A stretch of 64,000 nt of DNA from Eubacteriaceae bacterium. Its GTDB lineage: Bacteria > Bacillota > Clostridia > Lachnospirales > Lachnospiraceae. The notes under the pieces were generated by a model. That model was not told the origin of the DNA. It did no database searches and worked only from the letters and a program-made list of their open reading frames with translations. The DNA is taken from contig CABIWJ010000005.1 in assembly GCA_902362455.1 (NCBI GenBank), positions 124,001 through 188,000 on the forward strand, in the 5' to 3' direction. Of this stretch, positions 53,116 to 61,705 are shown piece after piece. A program made the position numbers and the translations under genes. The first letter of the stretch is position 1; each line of letters begins with the position of its first letter.

Positions 53116-53205
53116 CGATTTATGACGTATCGTGCGGCATAGACGTTCGACTTCGCTAAAAGTCTGTTAGGTAAATGCATATAATCTTACGAAATTGTAA
53201 GATTA
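53116..53205. repeat. Fragment of the lrgA-leader palindrome plus hairpin
   Basis: The 19-base CGATTTATGACGTATCGTG is identical at 53116-53134 and 18773-18791. A hairpin TAATCTTAC/GTAAGATTA lies at 53182-53205. It occupies the bceS-bceA gap, which otherwise holds no gene. Confidence 0.55.
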
Positions 53206-53355
53206 GTGAAATCTAAAGTGATACAAGAAAATTTAAAAAGGTAGTAGACTCATTTTAGTAAAAATAAAGCCGTTAAGATTAAAAGAATCAAATAGTTTAT
53301 ATTAAACTAAGATAAACTTTTGAATATATTTCGGTGGCTTGGAAATGAGGTAAAA

Positions 53356-54120
53356 ATGAGTGAATATATAAAAGTATATGAAGTCGAAAAATATTATGGA
53401 GAGGGCAGTAATGTAACAAAGGCTGTTGACGGAGTAAGCTTTGATGTGGATAAAGGTGAATTTGTCGGAATTATGGGTGCATCAGGCTCCGGTAAATCTA
53501 CATTGCTTAACATGATGTCTACAATTGATAAAGTAACTGCGGGACACATTTACTATGGCGAAACAGATATAACCGGTTTAAATGAAGATAAATTATCTGA
53601 TTTCAGAAGAGATAATTTAGGGTTTGTATTTCAGGACTTTAATCTGTTAGATACACTTACGATTGGAGAAAATGTTGCGTTAGCAATGACATTTCATACG
53701 AAACGTAAGAAAGAAATAAAAGAAAAAGTAGATGAGATGTTAAGTCTGCTAGGAATTAGTGGAATACGTGATAAGTTTCCGTATCAGGTATCCGGTGGGC
53801 AGAAACAGAGATGTGCCTGTGCGAGAGCGCTTATAAATAATCCGTCGCTTTTACTTGCTGATGAACCAACAGGGGCGTTAGATTCTAAAGCAGCACAGAC
53901 GTTGCTTGAGACATTTACAAGGATAAACAAGAGTATGCAGGCTACTATACTTATGGTTACACACGATGCATTTTCGGCAAGCTATTGTGATCGGATATTA
54001 TTTCTTAAGGACGGCAAAATCTTTAATGAACTGGTGAAAGGCGATAAGAGCAGACGTGATTTCTTAAATGAAATATTAGACATTCTTGCATTGACCGGAG
54101 GTGACAAAGATGTTAAGTAA
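53356..54120 (+). CDS. Bce-type ABC transporter ATP-binding protein
   Basis: A 254-residue MacB-like ATPase: Walker A GASGSGKSTLLNMM, signature VSGGQKQRCACARAL, Walker B LLLADEPTGALDSK, His VTHD. GAGG precedes ATG 53356; an ATG at 53320 is rejected. It overlaps the permease gene by eleven bases. With the two-component genes it forms a typical antimicrobial-peptide detoxification module. Confidence 0.93.
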   Translation: MSEYIKVYEVEKYYGEGSNVTKAVDGVSFDVDKGEFVGIMGASGSGKSTLLNMMSTIDKVTAGHIYYGETDITGLNEDKLSDFRRDNLGFVFQDFNLLDTLTIGENVALAMTFHTKRKKEIKEKVDEMLSLLGISGIRDKFPYQVSGGQKQRCACARALINNPSLLLADEPTGALDSKAAQTLLETFTRINKSMQATILMVTHDAFSASYCDRILFLKDGKIFNELVKGDKSRRDFLNEILDILALTGGDKDVK

Positions 54121-56206
54121 ACTCGCTTTCAGAAATGCTAAGAGGTCTTTAAAAGATTATCTTATATATATTATTACAATGACTATAATTGCAGCTATGA
54201 TGTTCGCATTTAATTCAATGATTTTCAGCAAAGAAGTAAGAAATATGTGCAGTGAAGCAGGAATTATGGCGGTAATGCTTGGAATTGCGACATTTTTCAT
54301 AGTGTTAATTGTGGCTTGGCTTATCAATTATATGGCGAAATTTATGCTTGAGAAGAGAAGTAAGGAATTCGGAACATATCTGCTGCTAGGAATGAAGCGG
54401 AAAGAAATATCGCATTTATATATGAAAGAGAATCTTATAATGGGAACTATCGGGTTCGTGATTGGTTCTGTGGCGGGAATGTTTCTGCAGCAGATAATTA
54501 TGACGATATTCTATAGCGTATTTAACATAGAATACAAGGTGAAAATAGATGTGCAGGGATTATCTGTATTAATGACAATCTGTTGCTATTTTGGCTGTTA
54601 TCTTCTTGCACTATTTCGTAATAAACGAAAGTTTAAGAAAATGAATATTTCAGAATTAATGAAAATGGATAAGGAGAATGAAAAGATTAAGCAGGGAAGT
54701 CCTGTTTTATCACAATGGCTTTTCTTTGGTTCGCTTGCGTATATAATTCTGTTTTTTATTAAATTATTTGAGGGCAGATACACTGTGTCAGGTGTAATTC
54801 TTATGAGCATAGGACTTATCATTTCTATTTATATGATTTACTTTGGAATTGCGGGATATATAGCAAGATGTGTCCAAAAAGGCAGCAGAAGAGTCTATAA
54901 GAATAATAATTTATTTATCTACAGACAACTTTCTTCAAAATTAAGTACAATGCGTTTCACAATGGGAAGCCTTACAATATTACTTACGTGTGCAATTCTT
55001 GGTGGAACCATTGCCATGATGTTTGCAAAATACCAGGATACCGAGCTTAAGAATATAATGCCTTTTGATGTGCTTGTATATAGTAATAACGTAAATGAAG
55101 ATTTCAAGGAAGAAATGGAAGCCATAGAGGAACTGGCAGGAATAAAAGAAAAGTTAATTTATCACATTTACCAGAATGGAAGTCATAAAATAAATGATTT
55201 TCTCTATGTAAATGCATCTACGATAAGAAAAATATACAGAACTAAAGATGGAAAATTAGATGAAGAAGCTGTTAAAAATGACGGAGATGAATACTATGAT
55301 TATGATACATTTATAAGTCTTAGTGATTATAATGCGTTAAGAAAAATGCTTGGATACGAAGAGATTACATTACATGAGAATGAGTACGCCATTAATATTA
55401 AGAAGAGAATGAAAAATGATTTGAAAGGAGAAATACTTAATACAAAAGTGGAAGCTGGTGATAAGGAACTCAGGTTTTCTAAGATATATACTGACAGCAT
55501 TTCACAAAACGGAATAAATGGTGCAGATTACCTGATTGTAGTTCCTGACAGCGCAGCAGAGAAGATGACACCATATTATACGAATCTTGCAGCCAGTGTT
55601 ATTAATGCTCCGGATAATAAACTTAGTGATAAATTAGATGACATAAGACAGAAGAAAAATGGGATTATGCCTGAGAAAGAATTTCAGAAGTTAGTCAGGG
55701 AGGGTAAGATTAGTAGTAATGAAGAATGGGATGATGTTACTCTTGGCGGTTATGGAACTGATAATATAATTGCAGTTTTTGCAGATGTGTTAGTATCAGC
55801 GCCAATGACTAATGAGATGAAATTTGTCATAACAGCAATTGTTTTTCCAATAGCATATGTAGGAATTGTATTTGTCTGTGTAGCACTTACCATTTTAGCA
55901 GTACAACAGTTGAGTGATTCATCAAAATACAGATGCAGATATGTTATTCTCCGTAAATTAGGACTTAGCGAAAGAAGTGTTAATAGAATAATCTTAAAAC
56001 AGTTACTTGGATATTATATGATTCCGGGAATCGTATCACTTATAATAAGCGGAATTATTGCAGTATTTGCTGGAAATAATTTCGTAAAATATACGGGTGT
56101 TTCAGGAAGTGGTATGTATTATTTCGGGATTTCAGCATTGGTATTCTTTGGAGTGTATGTTATATATTTTATAGCAACCTATGTTGGATTTAAGAAAAAT
56201 GTGTAA
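54110..56206 (+). CDS. Bce-type ABC transporter permease
   Basis: A 698-residue FtsX-type permease with about ten membrane helices and a large extracellular domain (about 315-560), the BceB layout. Examples of helices are LIYIITMTIIAAMMFAFNSM and MLGIATFFIVLIVAWLINYM. GGAGGTGA lies before ATG 54110, inside the ATPase gene's end. Target antibiotic peptides cannot be predicted. Confidence 0.92.
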   Translation: MLSKLAFRNAKRSLKDYLIYIITMTIIAAMMFAFNSMIFSKEVRNMCSEAGIMAVMLGIATFFIVLIVAWLINYMAKFMLEKRSKEFGTYLLLGMKRKEISHLYMKENLIMGTIGFVIGSVAGMFLQQIIMTIFYSVFNIEYKVKIDVQGLSVLMTICCYFGCYLLALFRNKRKFKKMNISELMKMDKENEKIKQGSPVLSQWLFFGSLAYIILFFIKLFEGRYTVSGVILMSIGLIISIYMIYFGIAGYIARCVQKGSRRVYKNNNLFIYRQLSSKLSTMRFTMGSLTILLTCAILGGTIAMMFAKYQDTELKNIMPFDVLVYSNNVNEDFKEEMEAIEELAGIKEKLIYHIYQNGSHKINDFLYVNASTIRKIYRTKDGKLDEEAVKNDGDEYYDYDTFISLSDYNALRKMLGYEEITLHENEYAINIKKRMKNDLKGEILNTKVEAGDKELRFSKIYTDSISQNGINGADYLIVVPDSAAEKMTPYYTNLAASVINAPDNKLSDKLDDIRQKKNGIMPEKEFQKLVREGKISSNEEWDDVTLGGYGTDNIIAVFADVLVSAPMTNEMKFVITAIVFPIAYVGIVFVCVALTILAVQQLSDSSKYRCRYVILRKLGLSERSVNRIILKQLLGYYMIPGIVSLIISGIIAVFAGNNFVKYTGVSGSGMYYFGISALVFFGVYVIYFIATYVGFKKNV

Positions 56207-56226
56207 ATAAAATTTCGTTGGCATTG

Positions 56227-56270
56227 TTAAGATATATTATCAAATTCATTTGACAAATGATGTATCTTAA
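56227..56270. terminator. Hairpin after the Bce permease gene
   Basis: TTAAGATA... (56227-56240) pairs with 56257-56270 over about 14 bp with two wobbles. No U-tract follows, so it is a stop or stabiliser of moderate strength. Confidence 0.5.
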
Positions 56271-56296
56271 CCAAACAAATGCAGTTTTGAATAAAT

Positions 56297-56530
56297 AAAA
56301 GAGTTTTGTATGTAAAGGTTTTAATGCCTGAATAATTCTGGTATTAAAATCTGTTATATACAAAACTCTTTTCTGGTAGGAAAAATTGTAATCCCCATTG
56401 ATGAGCCTTCCTTCAATGGCTTGTGATCAATGGGGATAAAAAGATGTAGGATGTATTGGGTATATGTATAACAGCTTTCACTGTTATAACATTGAGAGGT
56501 GTAAAGCAAACCCCTTTCGTTTGCTTTACA
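56297..56530. repeat. Array of four strong hairpins in a 515-base gap
   Basis: H1: 56297-56311 with 56358-56372 (15 bp, perfect) enclosing a further GGTTTTAAT/ATTAAAATC-type stem. H2: ATCCCCATTGAT (56391-56402) with 56426-56437 (12 bp, perfect). H3: TATAACAG (56467-56474) with 56481-56488. H4: TGTAAAGCAAA (56500-56510) with 56520-56530 (11 bp, perfect). Nothing codes here. The pattern resembles the multi-hairpin repeats at 14945, 24399 and 48253 without sharing sequence. Confidence 0.75.
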
Positions 56531-56623
56531 ATTGTCATTATAAGGGATAAATTTGTCTAAAAATTGAATTATATATAAAAAAAATATAAAATTAATAAAA
56601 TAATTATAAACTATCGTAGTTAA

Positions 56624-56652
56624 TTGTAATGCCGGTAATAAAATGTTATAAT
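56624..56652 (+). promoter_or_regulatory. Promoter of the PPK2 gene
   Basis: TTGTAA (56624-56629), 17-bp spacer and TATAAT (56647-56652), about 70 bases ahead of the gene at 56722. Confidence 0.78.
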
Positions 56653-56721
56653 ACTAACCATAATAAAGTTAAGGTACGTTTACGTGAAAAATAATAGAAA
56701 ATGCAGAGAAAAGAGGTAAAT

Positions 56722-57591
56722 ATGAATATAAAAAAGTATATTTATGATGGAAGCAAGAAATTTGTCCCTGATAAATTTGACACAAAAGAAACAGGCGGAC
56801 TTACTAAAGAAGAAGCGGTCAATCTGATGAATGAGAATCTCCCTAAGATTGATGAATTACAGAAGAAGCTTTATGCTGAGAAGAGAGAAGGAATTATATT
56901 CTTATTTCAGGCGATGGATGCAGCAGGTAAAGATGGAACCATTCAGGCGGTTTTGAGTTGTCTGTCACCTCATGGAGTTAAGGAGTATGCATTTAAAGCA
57001 CCCAATGCAACAGAATTAGCACACGATTATCTATGGAGAGTTCATCATTGCGTACCTGAGAAAGGTCAGATAGCTATATTTAACAGAAGTCATTACGAGG
57101 ATGTACTCATTGGAAGAGTCCATAAATTATATAAGAACCAGCCAAGGGCTTCATATGTGAAATTAAACGAGGTTATGAAGAACAGATATGAAGATATCAG
57201 AAATTTTGAAAAATATCTATACAATAATAGCGTAAGAATTGTTAAAATATATCTCAATGTATCGAAGGATGAGCAGGCAAGAAGATTTTTGTCACGCTTA
57301 AATGAGCCTAAGAAATATTGGAAGTTCAGTTCATCTGACCTTAAGGAAAGAGAATACTGGGAAGAGTATCAGAAGGCATTTGCAGAAGCAGTTAACCAGA
57401 CTGCGATGGATTATTGCCCATGGTATGTGATTCCGGCAGACCATAAATGGTATATGAGATATCTGGTAAGCCAGATTATATTAGATACATTAGAGGATAT
57501 GAAACCTAATTTTCCAAAGGTAAGTCAGGCAGTAATGGAGAATTTTGACGAAGCAAGAAAAATGTTAGAAGACGAATTAAGAGATAAATAG
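56722..57591 (+). CDS. PPK2-family polyphosphate kinase / nucleotide phosphotransferase
   Basis: PPK2 enzymes transfer phosphate between polyphosphate and nucleoside mono- or diphosphates. The 289-residue protein shows Walker A AMDAAGKDGTIQAV (about 60), Walker B FNRSHYEDVLIGRV (about 120) and the C-terminal DYCPWYVIPADHKWY. These are the hallmarks of single-domain PPK2. GAGG precedes ATG 56722; ATG 56701 lacks one. Class (I, II, III) cannot be set with certainty. galE follows 33 bases later. Confidence 0.92.
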   Translation: MNIKKYIYDGSKKFVPDKFDTKETGGLTKEEAVNLMNENLPKIDELQKKLYAEKREGIIFLFQAMDAAGKDGTIQAVLSCLSPHGVKEYAFKAPNATELAHDYLWRVHHCVPEKGQIAIFNRSHYEDVLIGRVHKLYKNQPRASYVKLNEVMKNRYEDIRNFEKYLYNNSVRIVKIYLNVSKDEQARRFLSRLNEPKKYWKFSSSDLKEREYWEEYQKAFAEAVNQTAMDYCPWYVIPADHKWYMRYLVSQIILDTLEDMKPNFPKVSQAVMENFDEARKMLEDELRDK

Positions 57592-57624
57592 ATAAGAACA
57601 ACGTCTTAGAAATGGAGGAATAAA

Positions 57625-58617
57625 ATGAAAATTTTAGTATTAGGTGGTGCAGGATATATAGGTTCACATACTGTATATGAGTTAATCGATGCCGGAAATG
57701 AGGTCGTAATAATAGATAACCTTGAGACAGGGCATATGAAAGCTGTACATCCACAAGCTAAATTTTATAAAGGAGATTTAAGAGACAGAGCATTTGTTGA
57801 CAGTGTATTAGATACTGAGAAGAATATAGATGCAGTAATTCATTTTGCAGCAAATTCATTGGTTGGCGAAAGTATGGTTAATCCTTTGAAATATTATGAT
57901 AATAACTTATGTGGAACAAAGGTAATGTTAGAATCACTTGTGGCTCATGGAATTGATAAAGTTGTATTTTCTTCAACAGCCGCAACTTATGGTGAACCTC
58001 AGAGCATTCCTATTGTAGAGACTGATCCTACCAGACCAACTAATTGTTATGGTGAAACAAAATTATCTATGGAGAGAATGTTCTATTGGACAGGCGTGGC
58101 ACATAATTTACGTTTTGTATCGTTGAGATATTTTAATGCATGTGGTGCACATATAAGCGGACAGATTGGCGAGGACCATAATCCTGAGACACATCTTATT
58201 CCACTGATTCTACAGGCGGCAAGTGGCAAACGTGACCATATAAGCATTTTCGGAACTGATTATGATACAGTAGATGGAACATGTGTAAGAGACTACATAC
58301 ACGTTACTGATTTGGCACAGGCACATATTTTAGCAGTAAGATATCTTATGGATGGTAATAAGAGTGATATATTTAACCTTGGAAATGGCGTTGGATTTAC
58401 GGTAAGACAGGTAATAGATGAAGCTAGGAAAGTAACCGGAGCTGATATTAAAGTAGTAGAAGAAGGCAGAAGAGCAGGTGATCCTGCAACACTCATAGCT
58501 TCAAGTGATAAGGCTAAGAGTGTACTTGGCTGGAAACCGGAATATGCTGATTTATCTAAGATAATTGAGACAGCATGGAAGTGGCACAGCGAACATAAAA
58601 ATGGTTTTGAGGATTAG
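57625..58617 (+). CDS. galE: UDP-glucose 4-epimerase
   Basis: GalE interconverts UDP-glucose and UDP-galactose with NAD. The 330-residue SDR protein has GGAGYIGSHTVYELI at the N-terminus, the SSTAATYGEP segment and the catalytic YGETKLSMERM (YxxxK, about residue 144). GGAGG precedes the ATG. The next gene encodes a large surface protein, so galactose-containing glycans may be involved; that is inference. Confidence 0.95.
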   Translation: MKILVLGGAGYIGSHTVYELIDAGNEVVIIDNLETGHMKAVHPQAKFYKGDLRDRAFVDSVLDTEKNIDAVIHFAANSLVGESMVNPLKYYDNNLCGTKVMLESLVAHGIDKVVFSSTAATYGEPQSIPIVETDPTRPTNCYGETKLSMERMFYWTGVAHNLRFVSLRYFNACGAHISGQIGEDHNPETHLIPLILQAASGKRDHISIFGTDYDTVDGTCVRDYIHVTDLAQAHILAVRYLMDGNKSDIFNLGNGVGFTVRQVIDEARKVTGADIKVVEEGRRAGDPATLIASSDKAKSVLGWKPEYADLSKIIETAWKWHSEHKNGFED

Positions 58618-58688
58618 TAAATGCAGGTTTAACATAGGACAAGGCATTTACTATACTTAGAATAATAACAATGGAGGTAGAAAAAACT

Positions 58689-61382
58689 ATGACAAAGAAA
58701 GGCAGAAAGCATGTTGTAATGTCTATTGTATTAGGAATTGTTTTTACATTAAGTCTTATGTTTAACGGAAATAATTCTTCAACTAATAATATAGAAGCAA
58801 TGGCAGCAACAGGCGCAGGTGTGAAGTACCAGACACATGTCCAGACTTATGGCTGGCAGAATTATGTATCCAATGGTGCAGAAAGTGGTACAACGGGACA
58901 AGCTAAGAGATTAGAGGCAATCCGCATTAAATTAAATAATGCAGATTACAGTGGAGGTATACAGTACAGAACTCACGTACAGAGTTATGGCTGGATGAAC
59001 TGGGCAAGTAATGGCGCAATGAGCGGAACATCAGGCCAGGCAAAGAGACTTGAGGCTATCCAGATTAAACTTACAGGGGAGATGGCTAATAAGTATGATG
59101 TGTACTATCGAGTGCATTCGCAGAAATTTGGCTGGTTAGGCTGGGCTAAGAATGGTGCGTCAGCTGGAACAGCAGGATATGGTTACAGACTTGAATCAAT
59201 CCAGATTAAACTTGTTAAAAAAGGAAGTGCAGCACCTGGAAGTACAAAGAATACATTTCGTGAGACATTAGTTAAATACAGGACACACGTACAGGACTAT
59301 GGATGGCAGGGATATGTAAGTGATGGAGCGTTAAGTGGAACATCAGGCCAGGCAAAGAGACTTGAGGCTATCCAGATTTCTCTTGTTAATCCAAGATATT
59401 CAGGAAGTATACAATACAGAACACACGTACAGGACTATGGATGGCAGGGATATGTAAGCAACGGAGCGTTAAGTGGAACATCAGGTCAGGCAAAGAGACT
59501 TGAAGCCATTCAGATTAAATTAACAGGAAAGATGGCTGATAAATATGATGTATATTACAGAGTTCACGCACAGACATATGGCTGGTTAGGCTGGGCTAAG
59601 AATGGTGCATCGGCAGGAAGTTCAGGTTATGGAAAGAGGCTTGAAGCTATAGAGATTAAATTAGTAGCTAAGGGAAGTGCAGCACCTGGCAGCACAGCCA
59701 ATACATATATAGAGAAACCAACTACGGTTGCAGCAACAGGTATAACACTTAACAAGACAAGCTATACTTTAACAAAAGGCGGTACATATACTTTAAGTGC
59801 TACAGTAGCGCCATCTAATGCTACAAATAAGACAGTTACATGGACAACAAGTGATAAATCTGTTGCAACAGTAAGCAGCACAGGTAAAGTTACAGCAGTT
59901 AAGGCAGGTACAGCTACAATTACAGCTAAGACATCTAATGGTAAAACAGCAACATGTAAGATTACAGTTAAAGATTCCATACAGCCTGTAACCGGAACAG
60001 ATACAGACCAGGGTGATCAGAAAGCATTATACAACGCATTATTTGATATTAATAACAAAGTTACATTTGATATGAATATCAGTGATGACCAGATTAAACT
60101 AATGCAGAAGGATTACAAAGAAGGTAAAGACATTTACAGAAAGATTGATAAGCTTACAGTAACAGTTGGCAATAAGAAGTATGATATTTATGAAGTCGGT
60201 GTAAGAATTAAAGGTAATACATCAAGAGTAAATATTTATAATAATGGAAATGTAGATGATAGAAACTTAATACATTTAAAGATAAGTTTCAAAGAAACAT
60301 TTGATGATGAGACAGAATATGCCGGCAATGCTAAGGTATGGGCAAATGATGCTGATAGAAAAGCCAGAAAGAAGAGAACGTTTGCTACATTAAAAGCTAT
60401 CGAACTTAAATGGAACAGAAATATTGATGGAACATATATAGGTAACTATTATGCAAATCAATTATTCAGGGCATCAGGCGTTGTTGCACAGAATACATCG
60501 CTTGCAAATGTAAGATTTGGTGGATACAACTATGGTGTATATACAATGTATGAAATGGTAGATGACGTATTCTTAAAGAGATATTTCGGCGATGATTCAG
60601 GAGACCTTTACAAATGTGCATGGGGTCAGACGAGCAATGGTGTAGGTGAATGGAGTGGTGCTACATATAAGAAAGATACTATTAATTCAATGAGCGTTGA
60701 AAAAAGTGGTAAGAATTTCATATATGAGTTAAAGACTAATAAGAAGAAGTCAAAACATGCATCACTAAAGAACTTTATTAACACGTTTGCACAGGGAACA
60801 CCTACTAAGGCAACATTTGAAAGTCTTGTTGATTCAGACAGATTTGTTAAATTTGCAGCAGCATCCTATTTTGTAGGTAATCCGGATGATTTAAGAAATA
60901 ACTACAATAATCATTATATTTACTTTATGAAGAATGGTAAGGCAGTTTATATTCCATATGATAATGACAGATGTCTTGGTATGACAGTTTCAAGTAAAGA
61001 TATGACAACATTCAGCCCATATGCTGATAATGCAGCTTTAAAGGGTTCACAGGAGAATCCTGTATTCAGATATAGTATTATTACAAGAAATAATCTGTAT
61101 ACTACAGAATATACAAATGCCCTTAAAGCAATAGCAGAAAGTGGCTGGCTTGATTATAGTAAATATAAGAAGATATATAATATTGCAAAAGCTAATTATG
61201 CATCAGTTGCTATTCCTGACTCAAATGTTAGAGCGTATGTTAAGGAAGTGGATGCTCCTGCAAAGACATATAAGAATTCAGACCTTGCATTCAACGAGAA
61301 CAATGGATTCAATACATCAGTTAAGACATATATGACTAAGATTATGAAAACCTACAATGATGCAATTGCAAAATGGAACTAA
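58689..61382 (+). CDS. Secreted ChW-repeat, Big2 and CotH-kinase surface protein
   Basis: An 897-residue exported protein. After a signal peptide (about 10-35) come six ChW repeats (clostridial hydrophobic repeats with conserved YGW and RLEAIQIK) at about 45-330, arranged as a duplicated three-repeat block, each block ending KGSAAPGST. A Big2 Ig-like domain (about 350-430) and then a CotH-type kinase domain (about 440-897; DLRNNYNNHYIYF and YIPYDNDRCLG) follow. CotH kinases phosphorylate surface proteins. ChW repeats bind host or cell-wall ligands. ATG 58689 follows GGAGGT. Confidence 0.92.
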   Translation: MTKKGRKHVVMSIVLGIVFTLSLMFNGNNSSTNNIEAMAATGAGVKYQTHVQTYGWQNYVSNGAESGTTGQAKRLEAIRIKLNNADYSGGIQYRTHVQSYGWMNWASNGAMSGTSGQAKRLEAIQIKLTGEMANKYDVYYRVHSQKFGWLGWAKNGASAGTAGYGYRLESIQIKLVKKGSAAPGSTKNTFRETLVKYRTHVQDYGWQGYVSDGALSGTSGQAKRLEAIQISLVNPRYSGSIQYRTHVQDYGWQGYVSNGALSGTSGQAKRLEAIQIKLTGKMADKYDVYYRVHAQTYGWLGWAKNGASAGSSGYGKRLEAIEIKLVAKGSAAPGSTANTYIEKPTTVAATGITLNKTSYTLTKGGTYTLSATVAPSNATNKTVTWTTSDKSVATVSSTGKVTAVKAGTATITAKTSNGKTATCKITVKDSIQPVTGTDTDQGDQKALYNALFDINNKVTFDMNISDDQIKLMQKDYKEGKDIYRKIDKLTVTVGNKKYDIYEVGVRIKGNTSRVNIYNNGNVDDRNLIHLKISFKETFDDETEYAGNAKVWANDADRKARKKRTFATLKAIELKWNRNIDGTYIGNYYANQLFRASGVVAQNTSLANVRFGGYNYGVYTMYEMVDDVFLKRYFGDDSGDLYKCAWGQTSNGVGEWSGATYKKDTINSMSVEKSGKNFIYELKTNKKKSKHASLKNFINTFAQGTPTKATFESLVDSDRFVKFAAASYFVGNPDDLRNNYNNHYIYFMKNGKAVYIPYDNDRCLGMTVSSKDMTTFSPYADNAALKGSQENPVFRYSIITRNNLYTTEYTNALKAIAESGWLDYSKYKKIYNIAKANYASVAIPDSNVRAYVKEVDAPAKTYKNSDLAFNENNGFNTSVKTYMTKIMKTYNDAIAKWN

Positions 61383-61434
61383 TAAGTAGTCAGGTATAAA
61401 GAGATAGAAGAATAAAATATAATGAAATCAAAAA

Positions 61435-61468
61435 GGTATTGTCAGAATAGTCTGGCGATACCTTTTTA
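61435..61468 (+). terminator. Terminator of the surface-protein gene
   Basis: GGTATTGTCAGA (61435-61446) pairs with TCTGGCGATACC (61451-61462) with one wobble, four-base loop, followed by TTTTTAT. Confidence 0.88.
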
Positions 61469-61470
61469 TA

Positions 61471-61604
61471 CTTACTAGGAAATTTCGTTGAAATTGTCCT
61501 AGTAAGTATAAACGCTCCGCGAGGATCGCACTGCGGCGGAGCAGAAAATGTTGCTATCGCAACCCGCAACAGGCGGAGAATGTCGCTTGCGACATTCTTT
61601 ATTC
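61471..61604. repeat. Multi-hairpin dispersed repeat B, copy 2
   Basis: Matches 24399-24534 with the same hairpin order, including GCTCCGCGAGGATCGC and GAATGTCGCTTGCGACATTC (palindromes retained although loop bases differ). It also begins at the T-tract of a terminator. Confidence 0.85.
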
Positions 61605-61705
61605 ATAGTATCAGGGTGTCATTTTTGCACTAAAAATGTAGAAAAATATACATAAATAATGTATAATATACCTATTAAAAATGTGTGATATAAATGGAGA
61701 ATTGT

